Assembly: GCF_003363135.1 (NCBI RefSeq)
Contig: NZ_QRBB01000001.1
Coordinates: 186,001 to 250,000, forward strand
DNA from: Alteriqipengyuania lutimaris
GTDB taxonomy: Bacteria; Pseudomonadota; Alphaproteobacteria; Sphingomonadales; Sphingomonadaceae
Direction of reading: 5' to 3'
Length of the DNA: 64,000 nucleotides
Made by a program: the position numbers and the translations under genes. Shown piece by piece: positions 41,116 through 49,600 of this stretch (position 1 is the stretch's first letter; each line of letters starts with the position of its first letter). The notes beneath the pieces were generated by a model, which saw only the letters and a program-made list of their open reading frames with translations, searched no databases and was not told the DNA's origin.

Positions 41116-43764
41116 ATGGCAGAAGCAGACGCAGACGTGACCGAGTTCGACCACCCGGTCGTGGCGGTGGGTGCGTCCGCGGGCGGCGTCGAGGCGCTGA
41201 AGGCCTTCGTGGCCGAGCTTCCGGCAGAGACGGCGGCCAGTTTCGTCATCCTCCAGCACCTCGCCCCCGATCACGATAGCCAGCTCGGCGATATCCTGAC
41301 GCGTGCCGCCAAGTTGCCGGTGCTCGAAGCGGACGAGAACATGGAGGTGGCGAGCGGGCACATCTATGTGATCCAGCCCGGCAAATACCTGACCATCGTC
41401 GATCACGGCCTGTTCGTGGAGCCGCCTACCCAGCCGCGCGGCCTGCGCATGCCGATCGACCATTTCATGCGCTCGCTCGCCGAAACGGCGCGCGAACGCG
41501 CGGTCGGCGTGATCCTGTCGGGCACCGGGAACGACGGGACGGCGGGGCTGAAGGCGATCAAGGGCGTCGGCGGAGTCGCGCTGGCGCAAGACCCGCAGAC
41601 CGCGCTCTACGACGGCATGCCGCGCTCCGCGATCGAGGCCGGCGTGGTCGACAAGGTGGGCGATCTGCCGACGCTGGGATCGAACATCGTCGAAATCGCC
41701 GACCGGCTGCGCCAGCCCCCTGCCGAAGGCGAGTTCAGCCGCAAGGATTTCCAGGGCGTGCTCGCCCTGCTCAAGGCCCGGATGGGGCACGATTTCACGC
41801 CTTACAAGGGCGGCACGATCGCGCGCAGGCTGCTCCGGCGGATGAACCTGCTGCGCTTCGACACGCTGGCGGAGTACCTGGCGCACCTGCGCGACAACGC
41901 CGACGAGATGCGGCAGCTGTTCGACGACCTGCTGATCAACGTGACCAGCTTTTTCCGTGACGCAGACATCTGGGATGCGGTGACGCGAGAGGCTCTGGCA
42001 CCGCTGATCGAGCAGCAGTCGCAGGCGAAGGAACCGGTGCGCATCTGGGTTCCGGCATGCTCTTCGGGCGAGGAAGCCTTCACCATCGCCATGCTGATGG
42101 ACGAACAGTGCACGAAGATGGAAAAGCCCTGCAACTGGCAGATCTTCGCGACCGATCTCGACAAGGATGCCATCGCGCAGGGGCGCGAGGGGGTCTACCG
42201 GCTGAACATCGCCGACGAGGTCGGCCCCGCGCGTCTCGAGAAATATTTCCAGCGCGAGAACGACGGCTACCGCATTCGCAAGCATCTGCGGGAGAAGGTG
42301 CTGTTCGCGCAGCACAACCTGCTCAGCGATCCGCCCTTCTCGCGGCTCGACCTGATCAGCTGCCGCAACCTGCTGATCTACCTCGACAACAAGCATCAGG
42401 AGCAAGTGCTCGAAAGCTTCCACTTCGCGCTCAAGGAAGGCGGGATGCTGGTGCTCGGCGCGTCGGAAACCCACGGTTCGCGCCAACGTGAATTTAGCAC
42501 CATCGATTCGAAGGCGCATATCTACGGCCGCAAGCCCGGTCGATCGCTCGCCAGGCTGAGCCCGCGTGCGGGACGCACGCCAGGGGAGACCAATGCCGAT
42601 CCCGCACGCCCCAGCCGCAGGGACAGGGAGCGCGACCTCAGCGGGCAGATACGCAGGTCGCTGCTCGATCGCTATGCCCCCGCCTCGGTCGCGGTGAAGC
42701 GGGACGGCGAAATTGCCTACTTCCACGGTCCCGTACGCCGGTTCATCGACCAGCCCGAAGGGTCGCCGACGCATTCGATCTTCGACATCCTGCCAACGCC
42801 CCTGCGCAGCCGCGCACGCGAGGCGATCAAGGAAGTCGGGTCGGGAGAGACGGCAAGGCACCGCAGCGCGCGCATTCACGATCCCGATCGCGACGGGTCG
42901 GTGTGTCTCGAATGCGTCAAGCTCGAGTCCGACGAAGGCGAGTTGTTCCTGCTCAGCTTCATCGAGCAGGAGGAAAGCCAGGCCGACCGCCCCCCGCCTC
43001 CGACCGACGACAGTTCCAAATATGTCCGCCAGCTCGAGAACGAACTGGCGATCGTGCAGGAAGACCTGCAGACGACGGTGGAGGAGCTGGAAACCTCGAA
43101 CGAGGAACTGAAGGCGAGCCACGAGGAAGCGGTGGCCGCCAACGAAGAGCTGCAATCCGCCAACGAGGAGCTCGAAACCAGCCGCGAGGAGCTGCAGTCG
43201 CTCAACGAGGAGCTGGTGACGGTCAACAACCAGCTGGAAGAGAAGATCGACGAGATCGAGAAGACCAGCGACGACCTGCGCAACCTGCTCACCAGCACCA
43301 AACTGCCGGTGCTGTTCCTCGGCCCCGAACTGACCATCAGCGGCTTCACGCCGAGCGTGCGCGAGCTGGTCGAACTGCGCGAAACCGATATCGGGCGCCC
43401 CGTATCCGAACTGGCCTTCAAGGCCGATGATCCGACGCTGTTCGAGGATATCGAGCTCACGCTCGACAATCTCTCCGCGACCGAGAAGCAGATCAGGTCC
43501 GACGAGGGCAAGACCTATGTCCGCAGGGTGCAGCCCCACCGGACGTCGGACGAGCGCATTCACGGCGTCGTGGTGACCTATGCGGACATTACCGAGCAGG
43601 CCGAGATCGCCGCGCGGCTGACCGAGCGCGAACGGCAGCAGCGGATCATCGCCGAACTGGGCCAGAAGGGGCTGGCGGCGCGCAACACGCAAGCCTTCCT
43701 GAACGAATTGTGCGCGACCCTGCGCGTCGCCTACGACTGCGATTACTCGAAGGTCCTCGTATAG
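41116..43764 (+). CDS. CheB-CheR-PAS hybrid, first part of an amber-interrupted sensor kinase
   Basis: 882 residues, ATG 41116. Domains: CheB methylesterase (about 10-190; VGASAGGVEAL with catalytic Ser, LSGTGNDGTAG with Asp), CheR methyltransferase (about 200-480; LINVTSFFRD, WVPACSSGEEAFTIAMLM, ISCRNLLIYL), a PAS-like segment (about 515-610), a long Glu-rich coiled coil (about 630-725, repeated SNEEL/NEEL), a PAS domain (about 730-835), and the first helix and strand of a GAF domain ending KVLV before TAG 43762. The next in-frame codons continue the same GAF domain, so the protein is truncated. Methylates/demethylates unknown targets; related fusions act in non-chemotaxis signalling. Confidence 0.88.
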   Translation: MAEADADVTEFDHPVVAVGASAGGVEALKAFVAELPAETAASFVILQHLAPDHDSQLGDILTRAAKLPVLEADENMEVASGHIYVIQPGKYLTIVDHGLFVEPPTQPRGLRMPIDHFMRSLAETARERAVGVILSGTGNDGTAGLKAIKGVGGVALAQDPQTALYDGMPRSAIEAGVVDKVGDLPTLGSNIVEIADRLRQPPAEGEFSRKDFQGVLALLKARMGHDFTPYKGGTIARRLLRRMNLLRFDTLAEYLAHLRDNADEMRQLFDDLLINVTSFFRDADIWDAVTREALAPLIEQQSQAKEPVRIWVPACSSGEEAFTIAMLMDEQCTKMEKPCNWQIFATDLDKDAIAQGREGVYRLNIADEVGPARLEKYFQRENDGYRIRKHLREKVLFAQHNLLSDPPFSRLDLISCRNLLIYLDNKHQEQVLESFHFALKEGGMLVLGASETHGSRQREFSTIDSKAHIYGRKPGRSLARLSPRAGRTPGETNADPARPSRRDRERDLSGQIRRSLLDRYAPASVAVKRDGEIAYFHGPVRRFIDQPEGSPTHSIFDILPTPLRSRAREAIKEVGSGETARHRSARIHDPDRDGSVCLECVKLESDEGELFLLSFIEQEESQADRPPPPTDDSSKYVRQLENELAIVQEDLQTTVEELETSNEELKASHEEAVAANEELQSANEELETSREELQSLNEELVTVNNQLEEKIDEIEKTSDDLRNLLTSTKLPVLFLGPELTISGFTPSVRELVELRETDIGRPVSELAFKADDPTLFEDIELTLDNLSATEKQIRSDEGKTYVRRVQPHRTSDERIHGVVVTYADITEQAEIAARLTERERQQRIIAELGQKGLAARNTQAFLNELCATLRVAYDCDYSKVLV
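43762..43764 (+). other. In-frame amber codon splitting one sensor-kinase frame
   Basis: TAG interrupts a frame otherwise open from 41116 to 45525. The GAF domain runs through it: KVLV, TAG, then EQDRSQFFLAAGAGW. Homologous GAF domains often have Tyr or Glu here (VLxY or VLE), so one base change (TAC/TAT or GAG to TAG) explains it. Possible meanings: recent nonsense mutation, strain variant, read-through, or sequencing error. Confidence 0.9.
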
Positions 43765-43818
43765 GAGCAGGACAGGTCGCAGTTTTTCCTCGCCGCGGGC
43801 GCGGGGTGGGACGATGGC

Positions 43819-45525
43819 GTGATCGGCAAGGCGACCGTGCCCGACAGCGTTCAGAGCCAGGCCGGCTTCACGATCCAGGACAAAGCGGTGCTGGTCACCG
43901 ACTTCGCCAGCGAGCGCCGGTTCGAGGCCCCGCCCCTGCTCAAGGCGCACCACGTCTCTTCGGGCATCAGCTGCGTGATCGAGATCGGCGGCAAGCCGTG
44001 GGGCGTGCTGGGGCTGCACGATCGCGATCCCGATCATTTCCGCGAAGAGGATCTCCTGATCGTGCAGGCCGCCGCCAATGTGGCCGCGGCGACGATCAAG
44101 CAGGTCCAGCGCGAACAGCAGACCGCGCGCGAAGGCCTGATCCTGTCGATGGCGATCAAGACCGCCGAGATGGGCGTGTGGCAGTACGACGCAACGACCG
44201 GCGCAGTCGTATGGGACGAACGGCTGCGCGAGATCATCGGTCGCAGCGGATCGCGCGAGAAACCGTCGGCGGCCGATTTCTTCGCGATGATCCATCCCGA
44301 CGACGTCGAACGGGTTCGTGCGGCGCTGGACGAGACGATCGCCAACGGCGCGCCCTTCGACGAGGACTTCAGGCTCACCCGCGCAGACGGCAAGCTGGCC
44401 TGGCTCGACGGGCGCGGCGAACGCATCGTCGAGGGCGACACCACGCGGGTGATCGGCATCAATGCCGACATCACCGAACGCAAGCTGGCCGAGGAACAGA
44501 ACAGCTTCATCATGCGCGAGCTCGATCATCGCGTGAAGAACGTCCTCGCCATCATCCTCTCGATCGCGAAGATCACGGGCGCGAACGCACCCGATTTCAA
44601 GACCTTCAGCGATGCGTTCGAGAAACGCCTCTACGCGATGGCGCGCACCCACAGCCTGCTCGCCGAATCGCGCTGGCAGGGCGCCGACCTGCGCTCCCTC
44701 GTCACCGACGAGCTCGGCCATTCGGGCGACAAGGACGCGATCGAGATCACGGGGCCGAGCGTGAACCTCACGCCCAGCGCGGCGCAGAACATCTCGATGG
44801 CGCTGCACGAATTGACCACCAACGCGATCAAGTACGGCTCGCTGTCGGTGACCGGCGGGGTCCTGCGGGTCGCGTGGGACTGGCGCACGCAGGACGGGGG
44901 CGATCGCGTCCTCGCCCTCCGGTGGGAGGAATCGGGCGGCCCCCGGGTCGAGAAGCCCGACCGAAGGGGCTTCGGCTCGACCGTGATCGAGCGGATCCTG
45001 CGCGCGCAGCTGAGCGCCAGGACCGAGATCGACTACGCCCCCGAAGGCCTCAAGGTGCTGTGCGAAATCCCGGCCGGGCGGATCCTGCCCGGCTCGGCAA
45101 GCGAGGGCAAACCGACCGCAACGCCCACATCGGCGCTGCCGCGGGTCGATCTCGACCTGCTCGAAGGCTCGCGGATCCTCGTCCTCGACGACGAGTGGCT
45201 GGTGGCCGAACAATACGCCAATTCGCTGGTCGGCGCGGGTTGCGAGGTGGTCGGCCCGTTCCACGATATCGCGCAGGCGCGGCAGGCGGTCGAAACCGGC
45301 AAGCTCGATTTCGCGGTCGTCGATTTCAATATCGACGGCGAGGAAGCGACCCCGCTGCTCGAACTGCTCGAGGAGCGCGAGGTCCCCTTCCTCGTCGTCT
45401 CGGGTTACGGGACTGACCTCAACCTGACCGAGAAACTGGGCGAGCGTGCCTTTCTCGCCAAGCCCGCCTCGCCTGCGGCGATGCTGGCGCGCGTGGCGCA
45501 GGTGCTCGATCGCCGCGATGGGTGA
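43819..45525 (+). CDS. GAF-PAS-HWE histidine kinase-receiver, second part of interrupted hybrid
   Basis: 568 residues if restarted at GTG 43819; the frame itself is continuous back to 43765 after the amber codon. Rest of GAF (about 1-95, EEDLLIVQAAANVAAATIKQ), PAS with PAC ending ADITERKLAEEQ (about 105-230), HWE/HisKA_2 kinase with phospho-His in MRELDHRVKNVLAIILSIAKI, ATPase box LHELTTNAIKYGSLS, and C-terminal receiver (about 445-565; ILVLDDEWLVAEQ, phospho-Asp in AVVDFNIDG, Lys in LAKPAS). No strong ribosome site precedes GTG 43819, so independent expression is doubtful. Overlaps the following cheB by 8 nt. Confidence 0.82.
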   Translation: MIGKATVPDSVQSQAGFTIQDKAVLVTDFASERRFEAPPLLKAHHVSSGISCVIEIGGKPWGVLGLHDRDPDHFREEDLLIVQAAANVAAATIKQVQREQQTAREGLILSMAIKTAEMGVWQYDATTGAVVWDERLREIIGRSGSREKPSAADFFAMIHPDDVERVRAALDETIANGAPFDEDFRLTRADGKLAWLDGRGERIVEGDTTRVIGINADITERKLAEEQNSFIMRELDHRVKNVLAIILSIAKITGANAPDFKTFSDAFEKRLYAMARTHSLLAESRWQGADLRSLVTDELGHSGDKDAIEITGPSVNLTPSAAQNISMALHELTTNAIKYGSLSVTGGVLRVAWDWRTQDGGDRVLALRWEESGGPRVEKPDRRGFGSTVIERILRAQLSARTEIDYAPEGLKVLCEIPAGRILPGSASEGKPTATPTSALPRVDLDLLEGSRILVLDDEWLVAEQYANSLVGAGCEVVGPFHDIAQARQAVETGKLDFAVVDFNIDGEEATPLLELLEEREVPFLVVSGYGTDLNLTEKLGERAFLAKPASPAAMLARVAQVLDRRDG

Positions 45526-46507
45526 CGGGGACCATCGCCGCGACCTGATCGGCATCGGGGGCAGCGCGGGCGGCCTGCCCGCTTTGCTCGAATTGCTCGA
45601 CAGCTTCCGGCCGCAGGAGCCCGCGTCGCTCTTCGTCGTGCTGCACCGAGCGAAAGAGGCCGGTCATCTGTTCGAGATCCTGCGGCGCCGGTCCCCCATC
45701 GACGTGATCGAGCCGGAGGATGGCACCCCCATCCGTCACGGCTGCCTCCACCTGGCGCCGCCCGATGCGCATATGTTGATCGGCGACGATCACGTGCACC
45801 TGCGGCGCGGCCCGAAGGAGAACAATTTCCGCCCCGCCATCGACCCGCTTTTCCGGTCGCTGGCGGTCTTCGGCGGATCGCGTGCAACGGCCGTGATCCT
45901 GTCGGGCTACCTCGACGACGGGGCGGCCGGGAGCCGCGCGATCGCGCGCGTGGGTGGGGGCGTGATCGTGCAGGACCCGAACGACGCGACCTCGCCCAAC
46001 ATGCCGCGCGCCGCGATCAGCGCGGTGGGCGAGCCGGAGACGATCGCGAGCGCGCGCGCAATCGGCGAGGCGCTGTCGGGCATCGTGGCGCAGCCCGCGG
46101 GCCCCGCGCACGATGCGCCGCAGAGCGTCCGGGTGGAGATGATGATCGCGGGACTGGAGAAGGCCAGCATGACGAGCGAGGATCGGCTGGGCGAACTCTC
46201 GCCCTATAATTGCCCCGACTGCAACGGGGTCCTGTGGCGGATCGAGGACGGCCCGCTCAGCCGCTTCCGCTGCCACACCGGCCATGCCTACACGCAGAGC
46301 GCGCTGGCCGAACGGCAGGACGAACTGCTCGAGCAGAGCATGTACGACACGCTGCGTTCGCTGAGGGAAAAGGCGCGGATGATGCGCGATCTGGCCGAGC
46401 GCGACGACATCAACCGCAAGACCTACCTGCAGCGCGCAACCGACGCCGACACCGATGCCGCCAATGTCGAACAGCTGATCCTGACACGCGGCAGACGCGC
46501 GTCCTAG
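45518..46507 (+). CDS. Stand-alone CheB-type methylesterase with C-terminal Cys motif
   Basis: 329 residues from ATG 45518, inside the end of the kinase gene. CheB catalytic domain without receiver: LIGIGGSAGGLPALLELL (Ser), VVLHRAKEAGHLFEIL (His region), LSGYLDDGAAGSRAI (Asp). A C-terminal stretch has CPDCNGVLW and CHTGHAYTQ, a zinc-knuckle-like element seen in this CheB subgroup, then a helical tail. It duplicates the CheB activity of the hybrid upstream and is probably cotranscribed with it. No chemoreceptors lie nearby, so a role outside flagellar chemotaxis is likely. Confidence 0.88.
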   Translation: MGDGDHRRDLIGIGGSAGGLPALLELLDSFRPQEPASLFVVLHRAKEAGHLFEILRRRSPIDVIEPEDGTPIRHGCLHLAPPDAHMLIGDDHVHLRRGPKENNFRPAIDPLFRSLAVFGGSRATAVILSGYLDDGAAGSRAIARVGGGVIVQDPNDATSPNMPRAAISAVGEPETIASARAIGEALSGIVAQPAGPAHDAPQSVRVEMMIAGLEKASMTSEDRLGELSPYNCPDCNGVLWRIEDGPLSRFRCHTGHAYTQSALAERQDELLEQSMYDTLRSLREKARMMRDLAERDDINRKTYLQRATDADTDAANVEQLILTRGRRAS

Positions 46508-46574
46508 GCGGGCGCCCGAGCGCCGCCCGCCACCGGGCATGTGGCCGGAGCGGTCGGGTCGTCTGCAAAAAAGC

Positions 46575-46648
46575 TGGATGCCCCGTGAGGATTCGAACCT
46601 CAATTGACGGAGTCAGAGTCCGTAGTCTTACCATTAGACGACGGGGCA
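46575..46648 (-). tRNA. tRNA-Gln(CTG)
   Basis: 74 nt including encoded CCA. Acceptor TGCCCCG pairs with CGGGGCA, anticodon stem ACGGA/TCCGT around loop CTCTGAC (anticodon CTG), T-arm TGAGG-TTCGAAT-CCTCA, discriminator T. The U1-A72 first pair is the feature used by the GatCAB amidotransferase route in bacteria that charge this tRNA with Glu. Confidence 0.95.
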
Positions 46649-46833
46649 ATGCCTGCGCGCGGTAAGGCTCGTGGACGAGTCTTGCGCGCTTGCGGAGCGG
46701 CGCATCTAGAAAGCCGGGGGCGCAGCGTCAAGCGTTGAGATTGCGGGCGGCCTTGCCGGAATGCGCCCTTCCGGGTAGCATGTGCGACAGGTCCCCGCAG
46801 GATATCCGCTGCGGGCGGAATGGAAAAAGTATT

Positions 46834-48063
46834 ATGGCGGACTTCGTGCCGCCGGACGATAGCAAGAGGGCTTGCAACACGGGGGGCAATAAGTCCGGCG
46901 AGGTAGCAAAGGATCGCTACCACCACTCTCCGAAGCCCAAGGGTTCGCACACGCGCCAGCGCCCCATCGATGCCAAGGTCGATGGCCGCGGCGATGGCAG
47001 GCGGCGCAATAGCGCATCGAACCATCGCCCCGCCCCGCGCAAACCCGAACGCCATGGTCGCCAGGCCTACGCGGCGCTCGACCTGGGCACCAACAATTGC
47101 CGCCTCCTCATCGCGCGCCCTTCGGGCCAGGATTTCACTGTCATCGACGCCTTCAGCCGGGTGGTGCGGCTGGGCGAAGGGCTCGCGCTGACGGGCAGGC
47201 TGTCTGACGAGGCGATGGACCGCGCGCTCGGCGCGTTGCAGGTCTGCGCGGAAAAGCTGCGCCGGCGCAACGTCTTCCTCGCCCGCTCGGTCGCGACCGA
47301 GGCATGCCGCCGCGCCGCCAACGGCGCCGATTTCATCGAACGGGTGCGCCAGGAAACGGGCATCGTGCTCGACATCATCTCGGCGCAGGAGGAAGCGCGC
47401 CTCGCGGTGCTCGGCTGCCACGTCCTGCTCGAACAGGGCGAGGGGCCCGCGCTCATCTTCGACATCGGCGGCGGCTCGACCGAGCTCATCCTCGTCGGGC
47501 CCGGCGACGGCGCGGTCCCGCGTATCCTCGACTGGCAGAGCGTGCCGTGGGGCGTCGTCTCGCTGACCGACACGATCATGCGCGAATGCGAACCCGCGCA
47601 CGACGAGGCGGGGCGGCTTGCGCACTATGCCGCGATGCGCGCGAGGGTGGACGAGAGCTTCGCCCCCTTCGCGAGCCGCATCGAAGACGCCTCGCGCGAG
47701 GAGGATATCCGCCTGCTGGGGACCAGCGGCACGGTGACCACGCTGGCCAGCCTGCATCTCGAGCTGCCGCACTATGATCGCCGCGCGGTCGACGGGCTGA
47801 TCGTGCCCTCGCATTCGATGCGCGCGATCTCCACCCGCCTCTCGCGCCTGAGCGAGCGCGAACGCGGGCAGGTGCCCTGCATCGGGCAGGACCGCGCCGA
47901 ACTGGTGGTGGCGGGCTGCGCGATCCTCGAATCGATCCTCGACCTGTGGCCGGCGGACCGCCTCGGCGTTGCCGACCGGGGCATTCGCGAAGGCATCCTG
48001 CGCAGCCTGATGGCGGCCGACTCCGGCGGCGAGCAACCCCGTTCGCGCGCCGGCAACCCCTAG
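46834..48063 (+). CDS. ppx: Ppx/GppA exopolyphosphatase family protein
   Basis: 409 residues from ATG 46834. A basic, low-complexity extension of about 73 residues precedes the ASKHA-fold core: YAALDLGTNNCRLLIA, VVRLGEGLALTGRLS, SVATEACRRA, SAQEEARLA and the phosphate loop IFDIGGGSTELIL, then LLGTSGTVTTLASLH. It releases phosphate from polyphosphate or pppGpp. The core of about 335 residues lacks the C-terminal HD-like domain of longer E. coli Ppx/GppA. The basic tail may bind polyanions. rlmE follows after 15 nt. Confidence 0.92.
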   Translation: MADFVPPDDSKRACNTGGNKSGEVAKDRYHHSPKPKGSHTRQRPIDAKVDGRGDGRRRNSASNHRPAPRKPERHGRQAYAALDLGTNNCRLLIARPSGQDFTVIDAFSRVVRLGEGLALTGRLSDEAMDRALGALQVCAEKLRRRNVFLARSVATEACRRAANGADFIERVRQETGIVLDIISAQEEARLAVLGCHVLLEQGEGPALIFDIGGGSTELILVGPGDGAVPRILDWQSVPWGVVSLTDTIMRECEPAHDEAGRLAHYAAMRARVDESFAPFASRIEDASREEDIRLLGTSGTVTTLASLHLELPHYDRRAVDGLIVPSHSMRAISTRLSRLSERERGQVPCIGQDRAELVVAGCAILESILDLWPADRLGVADRGIREGILRSLMAADSGGEQPRSRAGNP

Positions 48064-48078
48064 AATGGACCTGACAGC

Positions 48079-48738
48079 ATGAGCCGATCCAGAGGCGACC
48101 CCGACAAGCGCGTGAAGACCGCGCGCGGCCGCACCGCGTCCTCGACCCGGTGGCTGGAGCGGCAGCTGAACGACCCCTACGTGCGCGAGGCGAAGGCCGC
48201 GGGCTATCGCAGCCGCGCGGCGTTCAAGCTGATCGAGCTGGACGAGAAATTCGGCATCCTGCGCGGATCGTCGCGGATCGTGGATCTCGGCATCGCGCCC
48301 GGCGGCTGGGCGCAGGTTGCGCGCAAGAAGCGCCCGCAGGCGACGATCGTGGGGATCGACCTTCTGCCGACCGAAGCGATCGAGGGGGTCACGATCCTCG
48401 AAATGGATTTCATGGCCGACGAGGCACCCGATGCCATCATGGGCCATCTGGGCGGTCCGCCCGATCTCGTGATGTCGGACATGGCGGCGAACACGGTCGG
48501 CCACAAGCAGACCGATCACCTGCGCACGATGGGCCTCGTCGAAACGGCGGCGGACTTCGCGATCCAGACGCTGGCCCCCGGCGGGCAATTCCTCGCCAAG
48601 GTGCTGGCAGGCGGCACCGATGCCGAGCTGCTCACGCTGCTCAAGAAGAACTTCAAGACGGTGAAGCACGCCAAGCCACCCGCGAGCCGCAAGGGCTCGT
48701 CCGAATGGTACGTCGTCGCCCAGGGTTTCAAGGGCTAG
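48079..48738 (+). CDS. rlmE: 23S rRNA 2'-O-ribose U2552 methyltransferase
   Basis: 219 residues, ATG 48079. FtsJ/RrmJ family: SRAAFKLIELDEKFGIL (catalytic Lys), SAM loop VDLGIAPGGWAQVA, LVMSDMAANTVGH (Asp), FLAKVLAGG (Lys) and RKGSSEWYVVAQGF (Glu) complete the K-D-K-E tetrad. It methylates U2552 in the ribosomal A loop. The basic N-terminus (SRGDPDKRVKTARGRTASS) is usual. Placed after ppx, a frequent alphaproteobacterial pairing. Confidence 0.97.
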   Translation: MSRSRGDPDKRVKTARGRTASSTRWLERQLNDPYVREAKAAGYRSRAAFKLIELDEKFGILRGSSRIVDLGIAPGGWAQVARKKRPQATIVGIDLLPTEAIEGVTILEMDFMADEAPDAIMGHLGGPPDLVMSDMAANTVGHKQTDHLRTMGLVETAADFAIQTLAPGGQFLAKVLAGGTDAELLTLLKKNFKTVKHAKPPASRKGSSEWYVVAQGFKG

Positions 48739-48807
48739 CGATCTCAGAATGCGGGGCGGGGCATGATGCCGCCGCCCTCGCCCGAAAGGCTTTGGTCTTC
48801 GCTGCCT

Positions 48808-49497
48808 CTAGTCCTCGCTGGACGTGGCTGCGGCCTGCTCGGCCACGGGCTGGTCGGCGCCCATCGCGCCGGCGGCCTCGGCTTCACCCGACTCGGCGCC
48901 TTCGACCGCGCCAGGGCCTTCGCCCGCACCGTCGACGTCATCGCCCTCGGCAGGCGCTTCTTCGGCTTCGGGCTCGGGCAGCGGCGGGCCGCCGCCGTTT
49001 TCGAGCAGGTAGAGAATCACGTTGGCGCGATCCTCGGGATTGGAAAGGCCAGCGAAGCTCATCTTGGTGCCGCTGGCGAAGGCGCGCGGGCTGGCGAGCC
49101 AGGCGTCCATGTTCTCGTAATTCCATTCGCCGCCATGGCCCGACAGCGCGGAGCTGTAGGCGAAGCCGGGCGCGTGCTGGCCGATGCCGGTGCCCAGCAC
49201 ACCGTAAAGATTGGGGCCGATACCATTGCCGCCGCCCTGCGCGATCGTGTGGCAGGCGGAGCACTTGGCGAACACACCTTCGCCCGCCGATGCGCTGCCC
49301 GAAGCGAGCAGATTGGCAAGCGAGGGTCCGCTTTCGGCGGCGCCTTCTTCCTCGGCACCTTCGATGAAGAAGCCCGGCTCTTCCGGAGCTTCCGGATCGT
49401 CGCCGTGGAAGTACTTCGCGCTGATGCTCGAAAGGCCGAGCGCCACCACGCCGGAAAACAGGATCCACCCGAAAGCGGTATTGCGATCGTCTTTCAT
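48808..49497 (-). CDS. cycM: Membrane-anchored c-type cytochrome (CycM-like)
   Basis: 229 residues from ATG 49497. An uncleaved N-terminal helix (FGWILFSGVVALGLSS) anchors a periplasmic class I cytochrome c domain with haem motif CSACH and Met ligand in TKMSFAGLSNPEDRANVILYL. An acidic linker (about 30-55) and a very acidic Glu/Ala/Gly tail of about 55 residues flank the haem domain. CycM-type cytochromes carry electrons from the bc1 complex to an aa3 oxidase. The acidic tail is longer than usual and may aid docking. Divergent from the DUF4129 operon. Confidence 0.9.
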   Translation of the reverse strand: MKDDRNTAFGWILFSGVVALGLSSISAKYFHGDDPEAPEEPGFFIEGAEEEGAAESGPSLANLLASGSASAGEGVFAKCSACHTIAQGGGNGIGPNLYGVLGTGIGQHAPGFAYSSALSGHGGEWNYENMDAWLASPRAFASGTKMSFAGLSNPEDRANVILYLLENGGGPPLPEPEAEEAPAEGDDVDGAGEGPGAVEGAESGEAEAAGAMGADQPVAEQAAATSSED

Positions 49498-49600
49498 CGA
49501 AATTTGCCTGGCCACATCTGCTGGGGAAGGTTGCGTGGGCGATCTAGCCACACGGCTTTGTGTGCGCAAGTGCCACGCGCCCGATAGGAACGAAGGTCCT

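Noticed and set aside
41107..45555. A 1482-codon open frame on the minus strand
   Set aside because: It is the exact antisense of the CheB-CheR/kinase hybrid, whose domains are clear on the plus strand. High GC codon use leaves the complementary frame open; it has no domain, signal or ribosome site. Its lack of a stop opposite the amber codon has no meaning.
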